Shown here: piece after piece, positions 1 to 5,824 of the stretch
How positions within the stretch are numbered: the first letter of the stretch is position 1
Layout: the number at the start of each line of letters is the position of its first letter
Made by a program: the position numbers and the translations under genes
Notes under the pieces: generated by a model
Seen by the model: the letters and a program-made list of their open reading frames with translations, nothing else
The model's database searches: none
Told to the model about the DNA's origin: nothing
DNA from: Actinomycetota bacterium
GTDB taxonomy: Bacteria; Actinomycetota; Actinomycetes; Nanopelagicales; Nanopelagicaceae
Reading direction: 5' to 3'
Length of the DNA stretch: 5,867 bases
NCBI GenBank assembly: GCA_009701945.1
Contig: WLJF01000049.1
Span: 1 to 5,867, forward strand

Positions 1-279
1 AAGCAGATGTTAGAAAATGCCCACATCGGAACACCGCCTGCAAGTGCTGATGGAAAAGTTGGCGCCGGAATGGTTGTCACAGCAGTCATTGCAGGAGATG
101 AGATGAAGTTCCTACTGGGCTCTCGCGAAATCGCATCAGGTGATCTCGATGTTTACTCTGAGAAATCCCCACTGGGCGCCGCAGTCCTTGGCGCAGATAT
201 TGGCGCCACAGTTTCCTATAGCGCACCTAACGGTCGCGAAATCAAGGTCGAGATTAAAGCGGCTGAGTTCTACGCTTAA
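1..279 (+). CDS. greA: Transcription elongation factor GreA, C-terminal part (5' end outside window)
   Basis: GreA binds RNA polymerase through the secondary channel and stimulates cleavage of backtracked transcripts. The reading frame is open from base 1 (AAG CAG ATG TTA...), so the ATG at 7 is an internal methionine and not the start. The visible 92 residues are the end of the N-terminal coiled coil followed by the FKBP-like C-terminal domain. The diagnostic GreA stretch is present: FLLGSREIA, then SPLGAAVLGADIGATVSY and APNGREIKVEI, just before the end. Full GreA proteins are about 155-170 residues, so roughly 65-75 residues, including the acidic coiled-coil tip, lie upstream of the window. 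The gene converges on the ABC permease gene with only three bases (280-282) between the two stop codons. The family call is secure; no promoter is visible because the 5' end is missing. Confidence 0.93.
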   Translation, partial: KQMLENAHIGTPPASADGKVGAGMVVTAVIAGDEMKFLLGSREIASGDLDVYSEKSPLGAAVLGADIGATVSYSAPNGREIKVEIKAAEFYA

Positions 280-282
280 TTC

Positions 283-1074
283 TTAATCTGCGTAGTTGCG
301 ATATTTACGTAAGCTCAGCGGAATAAATATCAGCATAATAATGAGCATATAAATCAGCGATGTTGTGAGCGGATGCTCGCTCGGGAAAGATCCAGCAGTT
401 GCGCCAAATTGATTCTCAAGTCCAAAGAGTTCGCGGCATGCTGCCACCATTGTTGAGACGGGATTCCATTCAGCGAAGTACTGCAGCGCCCGTGGCATTC
501 CTGTTGTTGGAGCAAATGCGTTAGATAAGAATGTGAGTGGGAATGTCACAATAAAGCTGACGTTTTGCACAACGCGAGCATCCGATGCTGAAAGTCCCAC
601 AAGAACTCCCACCCACGAGAGTGCGTAACCGAAGAAGAGCAGGAATAAAAAACCGAGTGCGACATTGGCAAGGCCTGCAGATGGACGCCATCCAACGATG
701 TATCCGGCGATACCCATCACTGCAAGAACTACGATATTCAGAAGTGAGTCACCGAGAGTTCGACCAATGACAAGTGCGGATTGTGAGATAGGTAGTGATC
801 TAAATCGATCAATTAAACCTTTCTTCATATCTTCAGCAAGGCCAGAAGCAGTGCCCGCTAAGGTAAAAGCAACGGTCTGCACGAAGATGCCAGGCATCAG
901 CAGCTGCACATATCCACCAGGTTGGCCTGTGTCGATAGAGCCACCAAATACATAACGAAAGAGAAGTACAAACATCACTGGCTGAATCGTTGAGAAGATA
1001 AGAACTTCTGGGACGCGACTTAGCAATAAGAGTTGTCTGCGGGTGATGATGTAGATGTCATTGACGGCGCTCAT
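283..1074 (-). CDS. ABC-2 type exporter, membrane permease (DrrB-like)
   Basis: This 263-residue polytopic protein would form the membrane channel of an ABC exporter, working as a dimer with the ATPase encoded just upstream. It is about the usual length for DrrB-type permeases. Hydrophobic segments by eye lie near residues 24-43, 57-78, 110-128, 136-160, 168-190 and 236-254, giving six helices. The strongest family mark is the cytoplasmic KGLIDRFRSLPISQSALVIG at 85-104, typical of ABC-2 permeases of the daunorubicin-resistance DrrB group. FLSNAFAP (182-189) and the following WNP (203-205) are also typical. The ATG overlaps the stop of the ATPase gene in an ATGA (1071-1074), so translation is probably coupled. 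A GAGAGG element six bases before the ATG can serve as ribosome binding site. The substrate cannot be read from sequence; drugs, lipids or glycolipids are known for the family. Confidence 0.9.
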   Translation of the reverse strand: MSAVNDIYIITRRQLLLLSRVPEVLIFSTIQPVMFVLLFRYVFGGSIDTGQPGGYVQLLMPGIFVQTVAFTLAGTASGLAEDMKKGLIDRFRSLPISQSALVIGRTLGDSLLNIVVLAVMGIAGYIVGWRPSAGLANVALGFLFLLFFGYALSWVGVLVGLSASDARVVQNVSFIVTFPLTFLSNAFAPTTGMPRALQYFAEWNPVSTMVAACRELFGLENQFGATAGSFPSEHPLTTSLIYMLIIMLIFIPLSLRKYRNYAD

Positions 1075-2054
1075 TTTCTGCCTCTCTTCTTTTCTGCAAT
1101 CTCTTCCTTCTTCTCCTCCGCTGCATGCCCAGTAAGAGAAAGGAATACGTCATCTAGGGATGGGCGCTTTAAGCCCACATCGAGTGCATGAATTCCTGCG
1201 CTATCGAGTGCTTTGAGGACTTCAAAGAGAGCAGCAGATCCTGTTGAGACTGGGGCTGAGATAAGGCGAAGGCCTTCATCGAGCGCTGCCTTATGTCCGC
1301 TGACTGCTGCAACAATCTCCATCGTCTTGGCAACGTGGACTTGTTCGACAACAACTTCAAGGCGTTCACCGCCCACTTGCTTCTTGAGGGCATCTGATGT
1401 TCCTCGAGCAATTACTTTGCCGGTATCAATGACTGCGATGTCATCAGCTAGTTGGTCTGCTTCTTCAAGATATTGCGTTGTGAGAAGTAACGTCACGCCA
1501 CCTTTAACGAGCTCTTGAATTACTCCCCACATCTCTTGGCGACCACGTGGATCAAGACCTGTTGTGGGTTCATCAAGAAATAGAACTTTTGGTTTAACAA
1601 TGAGTGATGCTGCTAAATCTAGTCTGCGACGCATTCCACCTGAATAGGTCTTGATGGGGCGCTTTGCAGCTTCAGTTAAAGAGAATCGTTCAAGGAGTTC
1701 ATTTGCACGGACAACCGCTTGTTTCTTACCAAGGTGATACAACTCACCGAACATCACTAGATTGTCATAACCTGTGAGAATTTCATCAACTGCTGCATAT
1801 TGGCCAGATAAACCAATAACTTCACGGACTTTCTCAGGATTCTTTATAACATCGATGCCTGCAACGCTTGCGCTACCTGAATCTGCGCGTAATAGCGTTG
1901 TAAGGATGCGTACAACTGTTGTCTTACCTGCACCATTGGGGCCTAATACGCTTAATACGGTGCCTTCTTCAACATCAAGGCTCAGGCCATCAAGTGCGCG
2001 GACATTGCCTTTGTCATAGGTCTTAACTAGGTTCTCTGCGATAACTGATTTCAC
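1071..2054 (-). CDS. ABC exporter ATP-binding protein (DrrA-like)
   Basis: This 327-residue cytoplasmic ATPase would power the DrrB-like permease encoded immediately downstream. All nucleotide-binding motifs are present in order: Walker [10 protein letters not shown] (38-46), Q-loop Gln85, signature YSGGM (137-141), Walker B VLFLDEP (157-163) and D-loop GLD (166-168). The H-loop position carries Gln194 (TTQYLEEAD) where most ABC ATPases have His; from family knowledge this is usual in the DrrA group. Residues from about 230 form the extra C-terminal domain of this group, ending in the typical [12 protein letters not shown] (298-309), then a highly charged Lys/Glu tail (311-327). The start is GTG at 2054. 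Its N-terminus ([16 protein letters not shown]) fits the family and no earlier start is needed. An AGGGAG lies 12 bases upstream, rather far for a ribosome site; a -10-like element ends six bases before the GTG, so the mRNA may be leaderless. Confidence 0.93.
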   Translation of the reverse strand: MKSVIAENLVKTYDKGNVRALDGLSLDVEEGTVLSVLGPNGAGKTTVVRILTTLLRADSGSASVAGIDVIKNPEKVREVIGLSGQYAAVDEILTGYDNLVMFGELYHLGKKQAVVRANELLERFSLTEAAKRPIKTYSGGMRRRLDLAASLIVKPKVLFLDEPTTGLDPRGRQEMWGVIQELVKGGVTLLLTTQYLEEADQLADDIAVIDTGKVIARGTSDALKKQVGGERLEVVVEQVHVAKTMEIVAAVSGHKAALDEGLRLISAPVSTGSAALFEVLKALDSAGIHALDVGLKRPSLDDVFLSLTGHAAEEKKEEIAEKKRGRK

Positions 2055-2072
2055 AGAGTAAACTTACTCCCT
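2055..2072. promoter_or_regulatory. 18-bp divergent promoter with inverted-repeat operator candidate
   Basis: This is the whole gap between the GTG of the ABC operon and the ATG of the DHA2 exporter gene. It contains a perfect inverted repeat GAGTAA-AC-TTACTC at 2056-2069 (6-bp arms, 2-bp centre). On the + strand TAAACT (2059-2064) matches the TANNNT -10 pattern and ends eight bases before the ATG. On the - strand TAAGTT (2066-2061) matches it too and ends six bases before the GTG. These spacings would place both transcription starts at or within a base or two of the start codons, giving leaderless mRNAs. I see no convincing -35 box for either direction. A dimeric repressor on the repeat would cover both -10 elements. 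The repeat and spacings are seen; the promoter and operator roles are inferred. Confidence 0.55.
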
Positions 2073-3635
2073 ATGACAAAAAATGCGCCTTCGAAGGAAC
2101 ACTCACACCGCGAGATCATGATCATTCTCAGCGGTCTCATGACAGGAATGCTCCTTGCGGCCCTGGACCAAACAATTGTCTCAACTGCCTTAAAGAGCAT
2201 CGTTGAAGACTTCAACGGCCTCGACCACTACACATGGGTCGTCACCGCATACCTACTTACATCAACTGCATCAACTCCGCTCTACGGAAAAATCTCTGAC
2301 CTCTACGGCCGACGCATTGTCTTCCAGTTTGCAATCGTGACATTTCTTATTGGCTCACTTGCAGCAGGTGCTTCACAGAATATGGAACAGCTCATCGCTA
2401 CCCGCGCCGTGCAGGGCCTTGGAGCTGGCGGCTTGATGGCACTTACCTTCGTCATCATCGGTGACATCGTTCCTCCACGCGAACGTGGTCGCTACCAGGG
2501 TTACTTCGGTGCAGTCTGGGGTCTGTCATCAGTTGCAGGTCCACTCCTTGGCGGTTTCTTCTCAGACCGCTCAACAATTCTTGGAATCACAGGATGGCGC
2601 TGGATCTTCTACATCAATATTCCATTTGCAATTGCAGCACTGATCATTACCTCAGCAGTTCTACACATTCCAAAAGTTAAGCGCGAACATAAGATTGATT
2701 ATCTCGGCGCCATTCTTCTGGTTGCAGGTGTGACTCTTACCCTTCTTGCAGTCTCTATCTATGGGCCACAAGATGGTTGGACAGACTCAAAGACACTCAC
2801 CTACCTCGGTAGTGGATTGCTCACCACACTTCTCTTCCTCAAGTGGGAGTCAACGGCAGTTGAGCCAATCATTCCTCTCACACTATTTAAGAACCACACC
2901 TTCTCTTTGACATCAATTCTTGGTGCCATCATCGGTGCAGGTATGTTCGGTGCAATTGTTATGTTGCCTCTCTATATGCAGGTCGTAAAGGGCTACACAG
3001 CAACTGAAGCCGGGCTGAAGCTAATTCCATTAATGCTTGGAATCGTCTCAACTTCTATCTATAGCGGTAAGGCAATTACCAAGCACGGTCATTACAAGCG
3101 TTTCCCAATCATCGGAACTGCCATCATGACCATCGGTCTTGTGGCAATGGTTCGCCTGGATATTGATACTCCTTATTGGGAGCTCTCTATCTATGCAATC
3201 ATGGTCGGAGCAGGCCTTGGTCTTTCAATGCAGACAATCGTGATCGCACTTCAGAATGCAGTTGATTTCAAGGATATGGGCGTTGCAACAAGCTCCAATA
3301 CATTCTTCCGTTCACTCGGATCTGTATTTGGAACAGCAGCATTCGGAACTATCTTGACTAACCGTCTTGGCCACTATCTTGCAACATCTGGCTTTGATCC
3401 AGCACAAGCAGAGCAAATCCAAAATAACACTGCAGCGATTGCAACACTTTCTCCAGAAGGAAAAATCACTGCCCTCAACGCATTTGTTGATTCCTTCCAC
3501 GTTGTCTTCCTTGTTGGAGCACCAGTTGTTGCTGTGGGCTTCATCGTGGCGCTGTTCCTTCGCGAGACTCCACTACGAACAAATGCTGATTATGCATCTG
3601 CTCGTAATGAAGCAGCTGGCGAGGCGCTCGGTTAA
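2073..3635 (+). CDS. MFS drug:H+ antiporter, DHA2 family (14 helices, EmrB/QacA-like)
   Basis: This 520-residue inner-membrane exporter would expel drugs or other amphipathic compounds in exchange for protons. Length and hydrophobicity fit the 14-helix DHA2 family. Seen motifs are the helix-1 motif [10 protein letters not shown] (31-40, with Asp32), motif [11 protein letters not shown] (72-81) between helices 2 and 3, motif [11 protein letters not shown] (111-120) in helix 4, and motif C around [11 protein letters not shown] (155-165), followed by [10 protein letters not shown] (175-184). [18 protein letters not shown] (411-428) is typical of actinobacterial members. A soluble loop at about 433-470 precedes the last helix (474-496). 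The ATG at 2073 lacks a Shine-Dalgarno sequence (upstream is ACTTACTCCCT), consistent with a leaderless transcript. It lies divergent to the ABC exporter and 21 bp upstream of a second MFS gene. It could also carry a metabolite; substrate is unknown. Confidence 0.93.
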   Translation: MTKNAPSKEHSHREIMIILSGLMTGMLLAALDQTIVSTALKSIVEDFNGLDHYTWVVTAYLLTSTASTPLYGKISDLYGRRIVFQFAIVTFLIGSLAAGASQNMEQLIATRAVQGLGAGGLMALTFVIIGDIVPPRERGRYQGYFGAVWGLSSVAGPLLGGFFSDRSTILGITGWRWIFYINIPFAIAALIITSAVLHIPKVKREHKIDYLGAILLVAGVTLTLLAVSIYGPQDGWTDSKTLTYLGSGLLTTLLFLKWESTAVEPIIPLTLFKNHTFSLTSILGAIIGAGMFGAIVMLPLYMQVVKGYTATEAGLKLIPLMLGIVSTSIYSGKAITKHGHYKRFPIIGTAIMTIGLVAMVRLDIDTPYWELSIYAIMVGAGLGLSMQTIVIALQNAVDFKDMGVATSSNTFFRSLGSVFGTAAFGTILTNRLGHYLATSGFDPAQAEQIQNNTAAIATLSPEGKITALNAFVDSFHVVFLVGAPVVAVGFIVALFLRETPLRTNADYASARNEAAGEALG

Positions 3636-3642
3636 GCCGAGC
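3626..3642 (+). other. Small GC-rich hairpin spanning the stop codon of the DHA2 gene
   Basis: GCTCGG (3626-3631) and CCGAGC (3637-3642) form a perfect 6-bp stem around a TTAAG loop that contains the TAA stop (3633-3635). No T tract follows, so it is not a standard intrinsic terminator. It may stabilise or pause the transcript between the two MFS genes, or be incidental. Confidence 0.3.
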
Positions 3643-3656
3643 TCAGTTACATACCT

Positions 3657-4868
3657 GTGAGAAATAAGTTCACCAACCCCTTTGCGGAATTTCCGCGGGA
3701 GGTTGGTGTTCTTGTTTTCGCATCCTTCTTTGTTGCGGTGGGCTTTGGAATCATCTCCCCCACACTGCCGCTCTTTGCTCGCTCCTTCGGAGTCAATAAC
3801 GCACAAGTAGGTGCAATTCTTTCGGCATTCGCATTTGCGCGTTTTGCCACAGGCCTTATTAGCGGCAAACTCGTTGATCACTTCGGTGAGCGACTTGTCT
3901 ACTCATTTGGCATTGGCTTTGTTTCCATCACATCATTTGCAGCTGGTATGGCTCAGAATTATGAGCAGCTGCTCATCTTCCGCGCAGTTGGTGGCTTTGG
4001 GTCATCGATGTTCTCTGTTGCAGCTGGATCTATTCTGCTTCGAGCTGTTGATGATGATCACCGCGCCCGCGCCCAATCTCTCTATAACGGATCATTTCTG
4101 GTTGGCATGATGGCAGGTCCCGTGGTCGGTGGAGCACTCTCCGTTGTTTCACTGCGTGCACCGCTAATTATTTATGGTTTCCTTCTTATTGCAGCAAGTG
4201 CATCCGGTGCCATCCTCTTACGCAATTCAGTTCTGGCTGCAAAGCCGACCGCTACTCAAGAGCGCGAGACAATCACTATCAAATCCGCTCTCGCCTTAAG
4301 TCCTTATCGCAGCGCACTCATCATCTCTTTCATTACATCGTGGGTTCTCTTCGGAATGAGCCGTTCAATCCTGCCGCTTTTTATGGTGGAAGAAATCAAA
4401 GTAACTCCTAGCTTTATGGGGCTTGGATTTACGATTACAACGATTATTAATGGGGTATTCCTCTTACGTGCAGGCAAGCTATCTGACCTCAATGGCCGTC
4501 GTTACTCAGCCGTGATCGGAACTTCCTTTGTCACACTCTTCATCATTGCTCTCGCCTTCACAACAAAGCCATGGCACTTCATCGCAGCAAGTGTCATTGT
4601 TGGCTTCGGTGGAGCTTTTCTATCAACTACTCCATCTGCAATCGTAGGAGATGTTTTGGAAGGCAAAGGCGGCCAGGTCATTGGCCTCTTTCAGATGTCA
4701 GGCGATGCGGGCGCGATGGTGGCGCCGATCATTCTTGGCTTTATAGCCGACCATTATGGATATCGGCCTGCATTCTTAGTAACAGCTGTTCTTATGTCGC
4801 TTGCAGTTCTTGTGGCAACAAAATTGCCCGAGACGCGGGCTTCGCATCTCGGGCAATCTAGTAAATAA
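3657..4868 (+). CDS. MFS exporter, DHA1-type (12 helices)
   Basis: This 403-residue proton-driven transporter of the 12-helix DHA1 group is distinct from, and not a duplicate of, the upstream DHA2 protein. The N-terminus (PREVGVLVFASFFVAVGFGI, 13-32) leads straight into helix 1. Motif A is GKLVDHFGER (70-79), its second-half copy is GKLSDLNGRR (273-282), motif B is in RAVGGFGSS (109-117), and motif C is around GMMAGPVVGGAL (150-161). A cytoplasmic loop at about 191-215 joins the two halves. The start is GTG at 3657. It has no clear Shine-Dalgarno, but a later start would cut into helix 1, so 3657 is preferred. The last residues (LPETRASHLGQSSK) are encoded by a terminator hairpin. Co-transcription with the DHA2 gene is likely from the 21-bp gap, though the hairpin at 3671-3708 could reduce read-through. 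Drug, sugar or metabolite efflux are all possible. Confidence 0.9.
   Translation: MRNKFTNPFAEFPREVGVLVFASFFVAVGFGIISPTLPLFARSFGVNNAQVGAILSAFAFARFATGLISGKLVDHFGERLVYSFGIGFVSITSFAAGMAQNYEQLLIFRAVGGFGSSMFSVAAGSILLRAVDDDHRARAQSLYNGSFLVGMMAGPVVGGALSVVSLRAPLIIYGFLLIAASASGAILLRNSVLAAKPTATQERETITIKSALALSPYRSALIISFITSWVLFGMSRSILPLFMVEEIKVTPSFMGLGFTITTIINGVFLLRAGKLSDLNGRRYSAVIGTSFVTLFIIALAFTTKPWHFIAASVIVGFGGAFLSTTPSAIVGDVLEGKGGQVIGLFQMSGDAGAMVAPIILGFIADHYGYRPAFLVTAVLMSLAVLVATKLPETRASHLGQSSK
3671..3718 (+). promoter_or_regulatory. Attenuator-like hairpin with T-rich tail inside the start of the DHA1 gene
   Basis: CACCAACC (3671-3678) pairs perfectly with GGTTGGTG (3701-3708), and an inner stem GCGG (3684-3687) pairs with CCGC (3693-3696) around AATTT. 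Between them CC (3679-3680) can pair with GG (3698-3699), leaving A3700 bulged. The hairpin is followed directly by TTCTTGTTTT (3709-3718), so it has the look of an intrinsic terminator. It begins 14 bases after the GTG start and encodes conserved-looking residues (PREVGV). The structure is seen; a role in attenuating expression of the DHA1 gene, or ending some DHA2 transcripts, is inference. Confidence 0.4.
4823..4857 (-). terminator. Intrinsic terminator of the YccA/BI-1 gene, embedded in the end of the DHA1 gene
   Basis: ATTGCCCGAGA (4823-4833) and TCTCGGGCAAT (4847-4857) form a perfect 11-bp stem. After a C-A mismatch, GCG/CGC adds three inner pairs around a GGCTT loop. Read on the minus strand the stem runs directly into TTTTGTTG (4823-4816), a reasonable T tract, so it best serves the minus-strand gene ending at 4872. 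On the plus strand the nearest T run is TTTT at 4870-4873, 12 bases past the stem, so it would be a weaker terminator for the MFS genes, though possibly bidirectional. Confidence 0.75.
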
Positions 4869-4871
4869 CTT

Positions 4872-5603
4872 TTAGTCGTTGCTACGAAGGATTGAGATCA
4901 GTCTCAATACTTCAAGATACAACCAGACCAAAGTAACCATGAGGCCAAATGCCATGCGCCATGACTCTTCTTGTGGCACGCGCGCTGCAACTGCCTTTTC
5001 GATTTGATCGAGGTCCATCACGATAAACATCGTTGCAAGACCAACAGCAGCAACAGCAATCAGAAGTCCGAGACCACCTGTTGGGCGACCTGTGAACATT
5101 GTGATGAGTGCGAAGACGAAGTATCCGATGAGGGATCCCATCATGATGCGTGTGAACTTAGGTGTTACACGAATCTTTCCGCTGCGATATGCAAGGAGTA
5201 CTCCACCGAAGGCACACGCAGTTCCAAGAACTGCCTGGCTTACGATGCCTGGATAAGTTGCTTCGAATACTGCACTGATAGTTCCAAGTGCTAGACCTTG
5301 GCAAGCAGCATATGCAATGACAAGAGCTGGGCGAACTTTCTTAGAAAATGAGTTGACCATCGCGAGAATAAATCCGCCGATGAATCCGATAAGTGCAAGA
5401 CCAGGGCTATTTGCACGCCATGCAAATGCTCCAACTGCAACGAGGACTGCAAAGAGTCCAGCTGTCTTGATGACGACATCGTCAATCGACATTGGTGCAG
5501 ATGTTGGACGGCTCTCGAGGGTATTGAGATCCGAATTTGTGGTCGTGCTTTCTTTGATACGAGCGAAACCACGGCCGGTAAGGACTGGGTTAGAACTGCG
5601 CAT
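4872..5603 (-). CDS. Bax inhibitor-1/YccA family integral membrane protein
   Basis: This 243-residue protein belongs to the seven-helix BI-1/YccA (TMBIM) family, whose bacterial member YetJ conducts calcium in a pH-dependent way; in most bacteria the role is unknown. The N-terminus MRSSNPVLTGRGFARI is typical of actinobacterial members. A polar, Ser/Thr-rich stretch to about residue 40 is followed by helices near 45-62, 68-84, 93-113, 119-138, 151-170, 178-196 and 217-238. The conserved MDLDQIE follows helix 6 (196-202), and the last helix carries Glu231 (LYLEVLRL) where many relatives have Asp. The start at 5603 is decided by a strong AAGGAGA (5615-5609) five bases upstream. The frame stays open to an ATG at 5663, but that version has no ribosome site and adds 20 unrelated residues. 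The gene is convergent with the DHA1 gene with a 3-base gap. Confidence 0.92.
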   Translation of the reverse strand: MRSSNPVLTGRGFARIKESTTTNSDLNTLESRPTSAPMSIDDVVIKTAGLFAVLVAVGAFAWRANSPGLALIGFIGGFILAMVNSFSKKVRPALVIAYAACQGLALGTISAVFEATYPGIVSQAVLGTACAFGGVLLAYRSGKIRVTPKFTRIMMGSLIGYFVFALITMFTGRPTGGLGLLIAVAAVGLATMFIVMDLDQIEKAVAARVPQEESWRMAFGLMVTLVWLYLEVLRLISILRSND

Positions 5604-5608
5604 TAATT

Positions 5609-5615
5609 TCTCCTT
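5609..5615 (-). promoter_or_regulatory. Strong Shine-Dalgarno of the YccA/BI-1 gene
   Basis: AAGGAGA on the minus strand lies five bases before the ATG at 5603. It is the best ribosome binding site in the window and fixes the start at MRSSNP rather than at the upstream ATG (5663). Confidence 0.8.
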
Positions 5616-5651
5616 ATATATGTGCGAAGAAAGGCTCTCCGTACAGTTCCT

Positions 5652-5657
5652 AAAATA
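5652..5657 (-). promoter_or_regulatory. Possible -10 element for the YccA/BI-1 gene
   Basis: TATTTT on the minus strand fits the TANNNT pattern and would give a leader of about 40 bases containing the strong ribosome site. The hexamer at the -35 distance (GTGGAA) matches the TTGACA consensus poorly. Transcription could instead read through from the tRNA promoter upstream. Confidence 0.25.
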
Positions 5658-5720
5658 CGGCAAAGCACCAGTATTTCCACTTTTTAGTGAGCGTGAAGTT
5701 TTAGAAAAGGTTGTGAAGTG

Positions 5721-5793
5721 TGCCCCCGATCGGACTCGAACCGATACTGGAAGGATTTTAAGTCCTCTGTCTCTGCCATTGGACTACGGGGGC
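5721..5793 (-). tRNA. tRNA with anticodon UAA (leucine codon UUA), class I shape
   Basis: The 73-nt gene folds fully. The acceptor stem is GCCCCCG/CGGGGGC with discriminator A73, and T8 and A9 are present. The D arm has three good pairs (GTC/GAC) and the conserved GG. The anticodon stem is GAGGA/TCCTT with loop CTTAAAA, so the anticodon TAA lies at 5760-5758. The variable loop is five nt (CCAGT), and the T arm is ATCGG-TTCGAGT-CCGAT. CCA is not encoded (CAC follows A73). The anticodon and A73 point to leucine, but bacterial leucine tRNAs normally have a long variable arm, which is absent. UUA codons occur in this window, for example at residues 40 and 320 of the DHA2 protein. A TAGACT -10-like element (5812-5807) lies 13 bases upstream of G1. 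The amino acid charged is inferred only from the anticodon. Confidence 0.9.
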
Positions 5794-5806
5794 CAATAGA
5801 GGCGAA

Positions 5807-5812
5807 AGTCTA
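5807..5812 (-). promoter_or_regulatory. Possible -10 element of the tRNA gene
   Basis: TAGACT on the minus strand fits TANNNT and lies 13 bases before the mature 5' end, allowing a short 5' leader for RNase P removal. No good -35 box is visible. It sits just after the stop codon of the upstream partial frame. Confidence 0.3.
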
Positions 5813-5824
5813 CTAGGTGAAAAG

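Noticed and set aside
270..295. CTACGC/GCGTAG inverted repeat across the greA/permease junction as a bidirectional terminator
   Set aside because: The stem is only 6 bp with a 14-base loop and no T tract on either strand; too weak to call.
1213..1518. Open frame of about 100 codons on the + strand inside the ATPase gene
   Set aside because: It is antisense to a clearly conserved ABC ATPase, with Ser/Arg-rich, non-protein-like composition; a shadow frame.
3657..3740. A start for the DHA1 gene downstream of the hairpin
   Set aside because: The first in-frame candidate (GTG at 3738) falls inside the first membrane helix, and the residues before it (PREVGVLV) look like the family's normal N-terminus.
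4971..5294. Cys-rich open frame of 107 codons on the + strand
   Set aside because: Its Cys and Ser richness comes from reading the complement of codons of a membrane protein; no start context or known motif.
5604..5663. Longer YccA/BI-1 form starting at the ATG at 5663
   Set aside because: The 20 extra residues do not resemble the family, there is no ribosome site for that ATG, and a strong Shine-Dalgarno sits at the right distance from the ATG at 5603.
5683..5694. Small stem in + strand CACTTTTTAGTG near the tRNA 3' side as a tRNA terminator
   Set aside because: Only four pairs, AT-rich, with no T tract on the minus strand after it.
5317..5799. 160-codon open frame on the + strand
   Set aside because: It is antisense to the YccA gene and runs straight through the tRNA gene, with no recognisable domain; a shadow frame.
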